Source: Myxococcales bacterium (GTDB lineage: Bacteria; Myxococcota_A; Polyangia; Polyangiales; Polyangiaceae). Taken from it: 64,000 nucleotides of DNA. The stretch lies in the NCBI GenBank assembly GCA_016712525.1, contig JADJQX010000008.1, positions 558,001 through 622,000 on the forward strand, read 5' to 3'. The notes beneath the pieces were generated by a model. That model saw nothing but the letters and a program-made list of their open reading frames with translations, had not been told where the DNA came from and made no database searches. Below are positions 40,050 to 50,006 of the stretch, piece after piece; positions within the stretch are counted from its first letter, which is position 1; every line of letters begins with the position of its first letter. Position numbers and translations under genes: made by a program.

Positions 40050-40877
40050 TTGGCTCGTCGTCCGCTCGGCATCGCCGTCCTCGTGGTGTGCCTGTGGCCC
40101 ACCTCGACGTGGGCCCAGGTCAACACGGAGGCCCTGCGACCGCGGGTGGTGGACGACGGCCTCTCGCTCGGCGCCGAGCTGTCCCTCGGGCTCGCCAAGG
40201 GAAACGTCGATTTTCTCGACCTCGGCGCCACGGTCCGTGTCGTCTACGAGACGCTCCGCGACAAAACCGACGAGCCGGGTCCACGCTTCTCGAGCCAACG
40301 GGTGTTCGTCATGGCGAGCGGGCGTTACGCCGAGCGCACGGCCCTCGGCGAGGAGACCGCGAAGCCCTACATCAGCCAGACGTTCGTGCACGCCCGGTGG
40401 ACCGCCATGTGGCGCGAGCGCTTCGGCACCGAGGTCTTCGCGCAGGTGCAGACGAACGAGTTCCTGAGGCTCCGCTCCCGCGCGCTCGGCGGCACCGGCC
40501 TGCGCGTCGACCTCGTGCACCGCGAAGGGCTCCAGCTCTGGGCCGGGACGGGCACGATGCTCGAGCACAACCGGATCGACGTCGCGCCCGGCGCGCCCGA
40601 CCCCGAGACGGAGCTCTCCCATAGGTCGACGAGCTATCTCGCGGTGCGCGCCGAGCCGCGCGAGAAGAGCGTCCTTTTTCAGCTGACGTCGTACCTGCAG
40701 CCCGCGTGGGCTCGCCCCGAAGATCTCCGCACGCTCACCGAGCTCGAGACGCAGGTCAAGGTCACCGACGTGCTGGCCCTGGGCCAAGCGCTATCGCTGC
40801 TCCACGACACCCGTCCTCCCACGGGCGTGCGACCGACCGACCTCCGTCTCACGGCGTCGGTGAAGGTCTCGTTCTGA
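40050..40877 (+). CDS. DUF481-family outer-membrane protein
   Basis: A 275-residue protein with a signal peptide (LGIAVLVVCLWPTSTWAQ) and strand-rich DUF481-type barrel sequence (SLGAELSLGLAKGNVDFLDLGATVRVVY, RVFVMASGRYAE, FVHARWTAMW, LFQLTSYLQPAW) ending TASVKVSF. The start appears to be a TTG at 40050 with AAAGGAG 13 bases upstream; no ATG fits the signal peptide. The function of DUF481 is unknown. A short terminator follows. Confidence 0.75.
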   Translation: MARRPLGIAVLVVCLWPTSTWAQVNTEALRPRVVDDGLSLGAELSLGLAKGNVDFLDLGATVRVVYETLRDKTDEPGPRFSSQRVFVMASGRYAERTALGEETAKPYISQTFVHARWTAMWRERFGTEVFAQVQTNEFLRLRSRALGGTGLRVDLVHREGLQLWAGTGTMLEHNRIDVAPGAPDPETELSHRSTSYLAVRAEPREKSVLFQLTSYLQPAWARPEDLRTLTELETQVKVTDVLALGQALSLLHDTRPPTGVRPTDLRLTASVKVSF

Positions 40878-40878
40878 C

Positions 40879-40896
40879 AGGCCCATCGAGGGGCCT
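40879..40896 (+). terminator. Short terminator hairpin
   Basis: AGGCCC and GGGCCT form a 6-bp stem immediately after the DUF481 stop, followed by TTCG. It is weak. Confidence 0.4.
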
Positions 40897-41033
40897 TCGC
40901 GGGAGCGCGCACCTTGCCCCCGATCTCCCGACATGGGGGTGGCACCTGCGTGACACGTTCACTCGAGCAGCGCGCCCGCACCGAACGAAATCGTAAGGGA
41001 AGGCCCCGGCTATCGAGCGTGGGAGCATGTACC

Positions 41034-41414
41034 ATGAAAAATGGTGCGGTTCGCGGCCCGAGCACGACCGACCAAGGCGCAGAAAGCATGATCCCCGAAG
41101 ACAAGACGCTCCCTGGAATCGGCCCTCAGCGAATCGTCGCCTCCGAGCGAGAGACCGTGCGCCCCGCGAAGGTCGCGGTCCCCGAGGCCCCCGAGAGCGC
41201 CGTCGTCGCGCGGGTCGCGCCTTCGTCGTCCCTTCCGCCCACGCCGGACGAGCCCATCTCCGAGGTGCGCCTCGTCGCGTCCGACGCCCCTCCGGCGTCG
41301 CGCACCCCGAGCACCCTCCCGATAAGCCGGGTCTCCCCGAAGAAGCGGCGGCGCGGGTCGGTCGTGGAGCGGATCGAGGTCAGCCGCAAAGACCCACGGC
41401 GCGAGGACGACTGA
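41034..41414 (+). CDS. Pro/Ser-rich hypothetical protein
   Basis: A 126-residue protein of low complexity with normal GC3 codon bias. Pro, Ala, Ser and Val dominate the middle, and the C-terminus is basic (SPKKRRRGSVVERIEV, then RKDPRRED). There is no signal peptide, domain or hydrophobic segment. It is probably disordered. The alternative start is at 41088. It lies 59 bases before the molybdopterin gene, so co-transcription is possible. I do not recognise it. Confidence 0.5.
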   Translation: MKNGAVRGPSTTDQGAESMIPEDKTLPGIGPQRIVASERETVRPAKVAVPEAPESAVVARVAPSSSLPPTPDEPISEVRLVASDAPPASRTPSTLPISRVSPKKRRRGSVVERIEVSRKDPRREDD

Positions 41415-41473
41415 CGCGCAGACCGCAGGTTGCGGTTGACGATGCACGGGCGAACCCCGCACGCTCTTCGGCG

Positions 41474-43639
41474 ATGAGCCAGACGAAGACGGCGACGTGC
41501 ATGTTGTGCGAGGCCTCGTGTGGGCTCGTCGTGAACGTGGGGCACGACGAGGGCGGGGTGCTCCGTGTGCTTCGCACCGAGGGCGATCGGGACGACCGAT
41601 TCAGCCAGGGGTACCTCTGCCCGAAGGCGGCCGCCCTGGACGACGTGAGGCTCGATCCCGATCGCGTGACCGAGCCCATGCGACGCACGCGCGGAGGCTC
41701 GTTCACGCGTGTCACGTGGGACGCCGCCCTCGACGAGGCCTCCACGCGCCTCGCCGAGCTCCTCGACCGGCACGGCCCGCACGCCGTCGGCACGTACACG
41801 GGCAACCCGCTCGTGCACTCGTACGGCGGGATTTTGGGCTCGATCGTGCTCTCGCAGTCGATGGGATCCTACTCGCGTTTCTCGGCCACCAGCGTCGACC
41901 AGCTGCCGCACATGCTGGCGTCGTACCTGATGCTCGGCCACCAGACGCTCCTCCCCGTGCCGGATCTCGACCGGGTGTCCCACTTGCTCGTGCTCGGGGC
42001 GAACCCGCTCGTCTCGAACGGGAGCATCATGACCGCGCCGGGCACCAAGAAGCGCCTCGAAAGGCTCCGCGCGCGCGGGGGCAAGATCGTCGTCGTCGAC
42101 CCGCGTCGCACCGAGACGGCCAAGGTCGCGGACGCGCACCACTTCATCGTCCCCGGGACCGACGCGCTCCTCTTGCTCGCGATGCTCGAGACGATCTTCG
42201 CCGAGGGGCTCGCGCGGCCCGAGCGCATGGGTGTGCCCTTCGTGGGGCTCGCGGAGCTCGAACGCACGGCGCGGCGCTACCCGGCCGAGCGTGTCGCCGA
42301 CGCGGTGGGCATCCCGGCCGACACGATCCGCGGGCTCGGGCGCGCCCACGCGACGGCGAGCGGCGCTGCCTGCTACGCGCGCTTCGGCGCCTGCACCCAA
42401 GAGCACGGGGGACTCGCGGCGTGGCTCGCCCTCGCCCTCGACGCGGTCACCGGCAACCTCGATCGCCCCGGCGGGAAGATGCTCGCGACCCCCGCCGTCG
42501 ACGTCGCGAAGCTCGCCTCCCGCCTCGGCATGCGCGGCAGCTACGCGAGGTTTCGAACGAAGGTGCGCGGCTTGCCCGAGTTCGGTGGAGAGCTCCCCGT
42601 CGCCGCGCTCGCCGAAGAGATCGAGTCCGAGGGACGCACCAAGATTCGCGCGCTCGTCACCATGGCCGGCAACCCCGTGTCGAGCGCACCGAACGGTCCG
42701 CGCCTCGGAAAGGCCCTCGAGACGCTCGACTTCATGGTGTCGGTCGATCTCTACCGCAACGAGACCACACGGCACGCGCACATCCTCTTGCCACCGACGT
42801 TCGGGCTAGAGCGAGACCACTACGACCTCGTGCTCTACGCATTCGCCGTGCGAAACGTCGCTCGGTACGCCGAGGCCCTCTTCGCCCCGAGGGGCGACAC
42901 ACGCCACGACTTCGACATCCTCACGGACCTCGCAGGGCGCGTGCTTTCGCGCCGCAATCCCACCATGAAGGGCCTCGCCGCTCGGGCCGTCGTCGGCTCC
43001 GCGCGCGCCATGGGCAGCCGTCGCATCCTCGATTTGCTCCTCCGCACCGGGCCCTACGGGACGTCGCTCGAAGCCCTCCGCGCCGAGCCCCACGGCGTCG
43101 ACTTCGGCGCGCTCGAGCCCCGCCTCGCCGAGCTGCTCGAGGGGCGCCCCGTGGACCTCGCGCCGAAGCCGCTCGTCGAGGGGACCTCACGCCTCGATGC
43201 GCAGCTCGAACGCAGCACGCGGCGCGAAGGAGAGCTCCTCCTCGTGGGACGACGAGGCCTCCGCAGCAACAACTCGTGGATGCACAACGTGCCTCGCCTC
43301 ACGCGCGGCGCCCCCGTCTGCACGCTGCTCGTGCACCCCGACGACGCCGCGCCCCGGGGCCTCGGCTCGGGAGACCGCGTCAAGGTCCGCTCGCGCGCGG
43401 GGGAGCTCGTCGCCACGGTGACGGTGAGCGACGAAATCGGCAAAGGTTCCGTGAGCTTACCTCACGGATACGGGCACTCCGCGACCGAGCTGCGAGTGGC
43501 GCGCGCCCTCGAGGGAGCGAACGTGAACGACGTGACCGACGAGACCCGCGTGGACACGCTCTCGGGGACAGCCGTGCTGAACGGTGTCCCGGTCACGCTC
43601 ACGAAGCTTGCCGTCGGGGAGAGCTCGGCCGCCGAATAG
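41474..43639 (+). CDS. Molybdopterin-dependent oxidoreductase (DMSO reductase superfamily)
   Basis: A 721-residue single-subunit enzyme. The N-terminus has the 4Fe-4S set C-x2-C-x3-C (TCMLCEASCGL) with the fourth Cys in GYLCPKAAAL. Molybdopterin-binding segments include GTYTGNPLVHSYG, LVLGANPLVSNGS and IVVVDPRRTETAKVADAHH, and the C-terminal MopB domain has SNNSWMHNVPRL. No Tat signal is present, so it acts in the cytoplasm. The formate-dehydrogenase Cys/Sec position seems to be Ser or Thr (FSATSVDQ), so the substrate is open. No electron-transfer subunit gene is adjacent. Confidence 0.88.
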   Translation: MSQTKTATCMLCEASCGLVVNVGHDEGGVLRVLRTEGDRDDRFSQGYLCPKAAALDDVRLDPDRVTEPMRRTRGGSFTRVTWDAALDEASTRLAELLDRHGPHAVGTYTGNPLVHSYGGILGSIVLSQSMGSYSRFSATSVDQLPHMLASYLMLGHQTLLPVPDLDRVSHLLVLGANPLVSNGSIMTAPGTKKRLERLRARGGKIVVVDPRRTETAKVADAHHFIVPGTDALLLLAMLETIFAEGLARPERMGVPFVGLAELERTARRYPAERVADAVGIPADTIRGLGRAHATASGAACYARFGACTQEHGGLAAWLALALDAVTGNLDRPGGKMLATPAVDVAKLASRLGMRGSYARFRTKVRGLPEFGGELPVAALAEEIESEGRTKIRALVTMAGNPVSSAPNGPRLGKALETLDFMVSVDLYRNETTRHAHILLPPTFGLERDHYDLVLYAFAVRNVARYAEALFAPRGDTRHDFDILTDLAGRVLSRRNPTMKGLAARAVVGSARAMGSRRILDLLLRTGPYGTSLEALRAEPHGVDFGALEPRLAELLEGRPVDLAPKPLVEGTSRLDAQLERSTRREGELLLVGRRGLRSNNSWMHNVPRLTRGAPVCTLLVHPDDAAPRGLGSGDRVKVRSRAGELVATVTVSDEIGKGSVSLPHGYGHSATELRVARALEGANVNDVTDETRVDTLSGTAVLNGVPVTLTKLAVGESSAAE

Positions 43640-43661
43640 GGCTCACGATCGACAAAAGCAA

Positions 43662-43696
43662 ACGAGGGGCACCGTGGAGGCCACGGCGACCCTCGT
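43662..43696. terminator. Two-part stem bidirectional terminator
   Basis: An outer stem ACGAGGG/CCCTCGT (43662-43668 with 43690-43696) and an inner stem CCGTGG/CCACGG lie between convergent genes, with AAAAGCAA on the left side. It is a good terminator for the minus-strand lipoprotein gene. Confidence 0.65.
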
Positions 43697-43716
43697 CTCG
43701 TCGCGGAAGGGGATGG

Positions 43717-44178
43717 TCAGCCGCCGCCGGGGAGGCAGAGGCCGGTCATCGTGTTGCACGACGCGCCCGCCGCACAATCCGTCGGCTGGAGGCACGGGAA
43801 GACGCACTTCTGGAACTGGGTGTTGCACTTCGCGAGGCCGCAGCTCTGATCGGTCTGGCAGGGGAGCGCCATCGGGCCCGGCGTGGAGAGCGTCGCCGCG
43901 GTGGGAGCCGGGGTGGGCTGCTGGGGGACGCCGGGTTGCGGCTGATAGCCTCCCTGCTGCGGGTAGCCCTGCTGCGGCGGCTGCTGCGGGTAACCCTGCT
44001 GCGGGTAACCCTGCTGCGGGTAGCCCTGCTGCGGGTATCCGGGCTGCCCCGGCGCGCCGGTCTGCGGGGGCGCGGTTTCGTCCTGGCGAGCGCAGGCGGT
44101 GGTGGAGACGACGGCCGCGACGACGAGGGCGAGACCGGCCGCGACGGAGATGCGGGCCTTCGGAGACGAGGAGGTCAT
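43717..44178 (-). CDS. GYPQQ-repeat lipoprotein
   Basis: A 153-residue predicted lipoprotein (lipobox STTACAR). Its middle is a tandem array of GYPQQ units (five or six, some broken by PPQQ or GG). The C-terminal 55 residues are Cys-rich (LPCQTDQSCGLAKCNTQFQKCVFPCLQPTDCAAGASC), likely a small disulfide-knotted module. It is probably a surface protein with an extended repeat stalk. The function is unknown. Confidence 0.75.
   Translation of the reverse strand: MTSSSPKARISVAAGLALVVAAVVSTTACARQDETAPPQTGAPGQPGYPQQGYPQQGYPQQGYPQQPPQQGYPQQGGYQPQPGVPQQPTPAPTAATLSTPGPMALPCQTDQSCGLAKCNTQFQKCVFPCLQPTDCAAGASCNTMTGLCLPGGG
43953..44040 (-). repeat. 15-bp tandem repeat encoding GYPQQ
   Basis: The unit, read on the minus strand as GG(A/T/C)TA(T/C)CCGCAGCAG, is repeated about five times with little variation, giving GYPQQ. 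Near identity at DNA level suggests recent expansion and possible length variation between strains. Confidence 0.75.
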
Positions 44179-44344
44179 GGTCGAGTAGGTCCTTTCGTGC
44201 GCACGAAGGCCAGGACGGCACGCCCGAAGGGGCGAGGCTGCGAGGGGGCCATCGAGAGCGCCAAGCTACGGTATCACGCAACCCGTGCGACGGCGGCGCA
44301 ACACGAGGCATTCAATCGAGGGCCCCGAGGCCTCGGCCTCCGCG

Positions 44345-44382
44345 AAAAAAAGAACCCCCGGCGGCCCTTCGGCTCCGGGGGT
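44345..44382 (-). terminator. Intrinsic terminator of the cyclophilin gene
   Basis: ACCCCCGG (44354-44361) pairs with CCGGGGGT (44375-44382). On the minus strand the hairpin is followed by TTCTTTTTTT. It is the strongest classical terminator in the window. Confidence 0.9.
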
Positions 44383-44411
44383 GCTCGCGCGGGCGGGGGG
44401 CGCGGCGCGCC

Positions 44412-44924
44412 TCAGGCCTCGACGATCGTGACCTTGTTCATCTTGACCGGCGACACCGGGCGATCGCTCGCGTCGGTGCGGGTCTTCTCGATCTTCTTCA
44501 CGACGTCCATGCCCTCGACCACCTTGCCGAACACGGGGTGCTTGGACGGGCCGGGCGTGAACCAGTCGAGGTACGAGTTGTGGACCGTGTTGATGAAAAA
44601 CTGGCACGATCCGCTGTTCGGTCGTCCCGTGTTCGCCATCGACAAGGTGCCGGGCTCGTTCGAGAGCTTGGCCGTGTGCTCGTCCTTGATGGTGCCCTTG
44701 GGGCCGTCGCCGGTGCCGGCGCGGGGGCTCTGCGGGTCTTTGCTGTGCGGGCAGCCGAACTGCAGCATGAAGCCGTCGATGACGCGGTGGAAGTGGAGCC
44801 CGTCGTAGAAGCCGCCCTTCGCGAGCTCCACGAAGTTGCCGGCCGTGAGGGGCATCTGGTCGATGAAGAGCTCGACCGTGATGGGGCCGAGCGACGTGTC
44901 GAGAATTGCCTTGGGGTTTGCCAT
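44412..44924 (-). CDS. Peptidyl-prolyl cis-trans isomerase, cyclophilin type
   Basis: A 170-residue cyclophilin. The active-site stretches are present: GLHFHRVIDGFMLQFGCP with the catalytic Arg, SMANTGRPNSGSCQFFI with the substrate loop, and HPVFGKVVEGMDVVKKIEK. There is no signal peptide, so it is a cytoplasmic folding catalyst. It is monocistronic with its own terminator. Confidence 0.95.
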   Translation of the reverse strand: MANPKAILDTSLGPITVELFIDQMPLTAGNFVELAKGGFYDGLHFHRVIDGFMLQFGCPHSKDPQSPRAGTGDGPKGTIKDEHTAKLSNEPGTLSMANTGRPNSGSCQFFINTVHNSYLDWFTPGPSKHPVFGKVVEGMDVVKKIEKTRTDASDRPVSPVKMNKVTIVEA

Positions 44925-45027
44925 CGGGGCGAAACCTTAGTGCACGGCGGGCCGCTCGGCGCCCCAAAAATGGAGGGGCCGGGCCCACGCCGCCCGACGC
45001 CACGCCGGTGTTTGCTATCGTCGGCCC

Positions 45028-46257
45028 GTGACCGACCACGCGCCCGCCATCGCCTACCTGACCGACGCCGAGGGCATGTGGTCGAAGGTCGAGAGCTTCT
45101 GCCGCGACAACCCTGTCGTCCGTCTCGACGATGCGGGCGCCCTCCACGTCGCGCCGGGGGGCCTCTTCGTCTTCGGAGGCGACACCGTCGATCGAGGACC
45201 GTACGGCCTTCGCATCGTGAGGGCGCTCGTCGACGCCAAACGCCGGCAACCCGACCAGGTCGTCTTGCTCGCCGGGAACCGAGACATCAACAAGCTCCGG
45301 CTGGCCCGTGAGCTCTCGGGCGAGACGCACCGCCGCGCGCCACCCGAGGCCTCCGGGTGGTCTCGGCCCGAGATGCTTCGGTTCCTGCTCGAGCACACGA
45401 TGGGGGCCAAAGGGGCGTTCGAGCACCGCCGCGCCGAGCTCATGAGGGACGGAGGCAAGGCCACCGACGCCGACGTGGTGGAGAGCTACCTCGCCGACAT
45501 CACCCCCGATGGCCCCCTCTTTACCTACCTCTCGATGGCGCGCCTCGCGTTCCGTGCCGGCGTCACCCTGTTCGTGCACGGAGGTGTGACGGACGCCTCG
45601 TTCGGGGTGGTCCCGGCGGCGCCCTCGCGAGGCGTGCCGGCCCTCCGTACCACGGACCTCGAAGCGTGGCTCTCGGGGCTCGAGACGTTCTACCGCGACG
45701 AGCTCTCGGCGTTCGTCGACGGCGGCCCGTACGACGCGCTCGTCGCCTACCAAGCGCCCGTCTCCGGGACACGGCTCAACCAGGCGAGCGTCGTCTACGG
45801 GCGACCCGCCGACGACCTCAATAACCCCGTCCTCATGCCCGAGGGCCTCCGCGAAGCGCTCGCGAGCCAGGGGATTTTCCGAGTGATCATGGGGCACACG
45901 CCCGTGGGAGACGTGCCCTGCGTGCTCCGGGACCGAAACCGTACGCTCGAACAGGTGAGCGCCGACTGCTCCCGCGGCCGCCACGACGACGCCCCCTGCG
46001 TGCTCGTCCGCGGCGACGTGCTCGAGGTGCGAGGAGTGGCCATCCTCGACGACGGCGAGCGCGTGGACCACTCGGCCACGTTCGACGCACGCGCCGACGC
46101 GAGCCCCCTCGGGACGGTGCTCGCGGGCTCCGGTCACTCCGTGCGGAGCCGCACGGCCGACGGGCGCTACGTGGCTGCGCGACTCTTCCCGGGGTTTCGC
46201 ACCGAGCAGCTCGCCCTCTCGCCCGACGACCTCGAGCGCCGCGCCTCGGTGGAGTGA
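45028..46257 (+). CDS. Metallophosphoesterase
   Basis: A 409-residue calcineurin-like phosphoesterase from a GTG start. Metal and phosphate motifs are in order: AYLTDAEG, FGGDTVDRGPYGL (GD-x-x-DRG), LAGNRDINKLR (GNRD), LFVHGGV and VIMGHTPVG. A helical insert lies between the second and third motifs. It probably hydrolyses a phosphomonoester or a nucleotide; eukaryote-like relatives are PPP-type enzymes. It is alone in its transcription unit. Confidence 0.88.
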   Translation: MTDHAPAIAYLTDAEGMWSKVESFCRDNPVVRLDDAGALHVAPGGLFVFGGDTVDRGPYGLRIVRALVDAKRRQPDQVVLLAGNRDINKLRLARELSGETHRRAPPEASGWSRPEMLRFLLEHTMGAKGAFEHRRAELMRDGGKATDADVVESYLADITPDGPLFTYLSMARLAFRAGVTLFVHGGVTDASFGVVPAAPSRGVPALRTTDLEAWLSGLETFYRDELSAFVDGGPYDALVAYQAPVSGTRLNQASVVYGRPADDLNNPVLMPEGLREALASQGIFRVIMGHTPVGDVPCVLRDRNRTLEQVSADCSRGRHDDAPCVLVRGDVLEVRGVAILDDGERVDHSATFDARADASPLGTVLAGSGHSVRSRTADGRYVAARLFPGFRTEQLALSPDDLERRASVE

Positions 46258-46333
46258 ACGAGCACGAAGGCACGCGGGCCCGACGCCTCCGCGCCGAGCC
46301 CGACATGTCATGGCGAGAGGCCTCGCGCCGCGC

Positions 46334-47857
<1,524 letters not shown>

Positions 47858-47885
47858 GGTTCTCTCCGTTCGTTGCCCTGCGAAG

Positions 47886-47901
47886 AGCACACCTCGTGCC
47901 G
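47886..47901 (-). promoter_or_regulatory. Sigma-54 promoter of the aldehyde dehydrogenase gene
   Basis: On the minus strand, CGGCACGAGGTGTGCT keeps GGCACG and TGCT at the right spacing and gives a leader of about 18 bases. Confidence 0.55.
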
Positions 47902-47945
47902 CGCGATTCTCGGGGAATTTCGGCCTTTGGCGCACCGCGTGATGT

Positions 47946-47976
47946 AGCGAATCGCTCCACCTCGTGGGACAGTGTC
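47946..47976. promoter_or_regulatory. Two palindromes upstream of the aldehyde dehydrogenase promoter
   Basis: AGCGAATCGCT (47946-47956) and GACAGTGTC (47968-47976) are both near-perfect palindromes, 45-75 bases upstream of the -24 block. They are candidate enhancers for the divergent AcoR-like activator. Confidence 0.4.
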
Positions 47977-48086
47977 GCTCCTTTCGCTCCAGCTCTTGGA
48001 CACACGCCGATGGCGTCGTACGACAAGGGAGGGAACGAGGCTCGCCGCGCGACGCCCTCTTTCCAGCGACGGAGAGTGACACGCCG

Positions 48087-49976
48087 ATGTTGACGTTGCC
48101 GGAGCCTGAACGAGAGCTGTGGGAGCGGTTCGTGAGCCGAGGTCGGGTGCTCGCGTCGCACCCCGTGCTCACGCGATGGAAGCGGGCGCTCTCCCTCGGC
48201 GTCGCCGCGGACGTGGTGGCGAAGCCCTCGGGGCTCGACGGCGCCCGGCTCCGTGAGCGACGAGAGCGCTGCGATACGCTGCTCGAGGAGGGCCTCCCCA
48301 TCGTCGACCCGATGGCGAGCGAGCTCGACGCCCACGGGCTGCTCGCGGTCCTCACCGACGAAGAGGGCATCATCCTCGCGAGCCGTGGCGGAGGGGTGTT
48401 CGTGGGCCGCGCGGAGGCGGCGCGCCTCGTCGAGGGCGCCCGGTGGGACGAGCCCGAGCGCGGCACCAACGCGATCGGCACCGCCATCGCCGAGGCGGTC
48501 CCCGTGTGCGTCGTGGGGCGCGCCCACTTCGAGCGCGCGAACCACGGGCTCGTCTGCTACGCGACCCCGGTGCACGACGCCGCCGGGCGGCTCGTGGGCG
48601 TGCTCAACGTTTCCGGGCCGGTCGAGGCGCACAACCCCTACGCCAAGCTCGCCGTGCTCGCGTCCGGGCGGGCGATCGAGCGGGCGCTACGGGCGCGCGC
48701 GTTCGGAGAGGCCGTCCCCGGCGGCATCGACGTGCTCACGCGGCTCGCCGATCGCGCGTCCACCCCGACGTACGTGACGGGCGCGCGTGGCGAGCTCCTT
48801 CATCGAAACGAGGGCGCGCGCGCGCTCGGGCGGGCCGAGGGCCTCGACGCCGTCCTCGAGCAGCTCTCGTGCTCTCCCGAAGCGCGAGCCCGCGAGGTCG
48901 ACCTCGGGCGCAGGTTCGTGGCCCACCCCGAGCCGCTCTTCTCCCGCGACGGCGCGCGGATCGGCACGATCGTGCACCTGGAGCCCGCACAAGGCCGCGC
49001 TCCCTCGCGACCGCCCCGGGCAAAGGCATCGGCCTTCGACACGATCCTAGGCTCGGACCCGTCGATCGTGGCGGCCAAGAACGCCGCCGAGCGGTTCGCG
49101 CGCACCGATCTCACCGTGCTCCTGCTCGCCGAGACGGGCACGGGGAAGGAGCTCTTCGCGCGCGCCATCCACGCCGAGAGCCCTCGCAAGGGCGGGCCCT
49201 TCGTGGCCATCAACTGCGGCGCGGTCACCGAGTCGCTCGTCGCGAGCGAGCTCTTCGGGTACGGCCCCGGCGCCTTCACGGGCGCGAGGCCTCAGGGCCA
49301 AGACGGAAAATTCGCGGCCGCCGCCGGAGGCACCCTCTTCCTCGACGAGGTCGCCGAGCTGCCCGCTTCGGCGCAAGCGGCGCTCCTCCGTGTGCTCGAG
49401 GACGGCACCTACTCACGCGTCGGAGAGAACGACGTCCGGCGCGCGAACGTACGCATCGTGTGCGCGACGTGCCGCGATCTGCCGGCGATGGTCGAGGCCG
49501 GGGCCTTCCGGAGAGACCTTTACTTCCGCATCAAGGGAGCGAAGGTGTCGCTCCCTCCCCTCCGTGCACGCGCCGACGTACGCGAGCTCGCCCGAGAGCT
49601 CGTCGCCGCGCTGTCGCAGGGGCGTGCGTCGTCCTTGCTCCCCGAGGCCGAAGAGGCGCTCGCCCTCTACGATTTCCCCGGCAACGTGCGCGAGCTCAAG
49701 ACCGCGCTCACGTACGCCCTCGCGCTCTCCGACGGCGGCCCCATCGGCGAGGAGCACCTCCCCGACGACATACGCGAGGCCACTCCCCCACCCGCGCCCC
49801 TGGTCTCTCCCCTCCCCGACCGCCGTGAAGGGGCGCGCGCCACCGCCGAACGCGACGCTCTCCGCGCGGCGCTCGACGGCGCACGCGGCAACATGAGCGA
49901 GGCCGCGAGGCAGCTCGGCGTCGCCCGGAGCACCCTCTACCGGATGCTCGTTCGCCATAAAATTCCTGCGCCTTGA
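48087..49976 (+). CDS. AcoR-like sigma-54-dependent activator
   Basis: A 629-residue enhancer-binding protein. The N-terminal 230 residues contain a GAF domain (DELDAHGLLAVLTDEEGIILAS-like start, ERGTNAIGTAIAE, NHGLVCYATPVHD) as in AcoR-type acetoin/alcohol regulators. A PAS-like segment follows, then the AAA+ domain (AETGTGKE, GAFTGA, GTLFLDEVAEL) and a Fis-type HTH (NMSEAARQLGVARSTLYRML). It is divergent from the aldehyde dehydrogenase gene and is its probable activator. Confidence 0.92.
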   Translation: MLTLPEPERELWERFVSRGRVLASHPVLTRWKRALSLGVAADVVAKPSGLDGARLRERRERCDTLLEEGLPIVDPMASELDAHGLLAVLTDEEGIILASRGGGVFVGRAEAARLVEGARWDEPERGTNAIGTAIAEAVPVCVVGRAHFERANHGLVCYATPVHDAAGRLVGVLNVSGPVEAHNPYAKLAVLASGRAIERALRARAFGEAVPGGIDVLTRLADRASTPTYVTGARGELLHRNEGARALGRAEGLDAVLEQLSCSPEARAREVDLGRRFVAHPEPLFSRDGARIGTIVHLEPAQGRAPSRPPRAKASAFDTILGSDPSIVAAKNAAERFARTDLTVLLLAETGTGKELFARAIHAESPRKGGPFVAINCGAVTESLVASELFGYGPGAFTGARPQGQDGKFAAAAGGTLFLDEVAELPASAQAALLRVLEDGTYSRVGENDVRRANVRIVCATCRDLPAMVEAGAFRRDLYFRIKGAKVSLPPLRARADVRELARELVAALSQGRASSLLPEAEEALALYDFPGNVRELKTALTYALALSDGGPIGEEHLPDDIREATPPPAPLVSPLPDRREGARATAERDALRAALDGARGNMSEAARQLGVARSTLYRMLVRHKIPAP

Positions 49977-50000
49977 CAAAGGTCAGACCTATTGTAGAGC
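49973..50000 (+). promoter_or_regulatory. Sigma-70-like promoter for the M23 peptidase gene
   Basis: TTGACA (49973-49978) overlaps the stop codon of the activator gene. TAGAGC follows after 16 bases. A GGTCAGACC palindrome lies in the spacer. Confidence 0.4.
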
Positions 50001-50006
50001 GTCGTC

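Noticed and set aside
41497..44808. Very long open frame (1103 codons) on the plus strand
   Set aside because: It is a shadow of the molybdopterin enzyme: Arg/Pro-rich, no domain, wrong codon-position bias. High GC leaves non-coding frames open.
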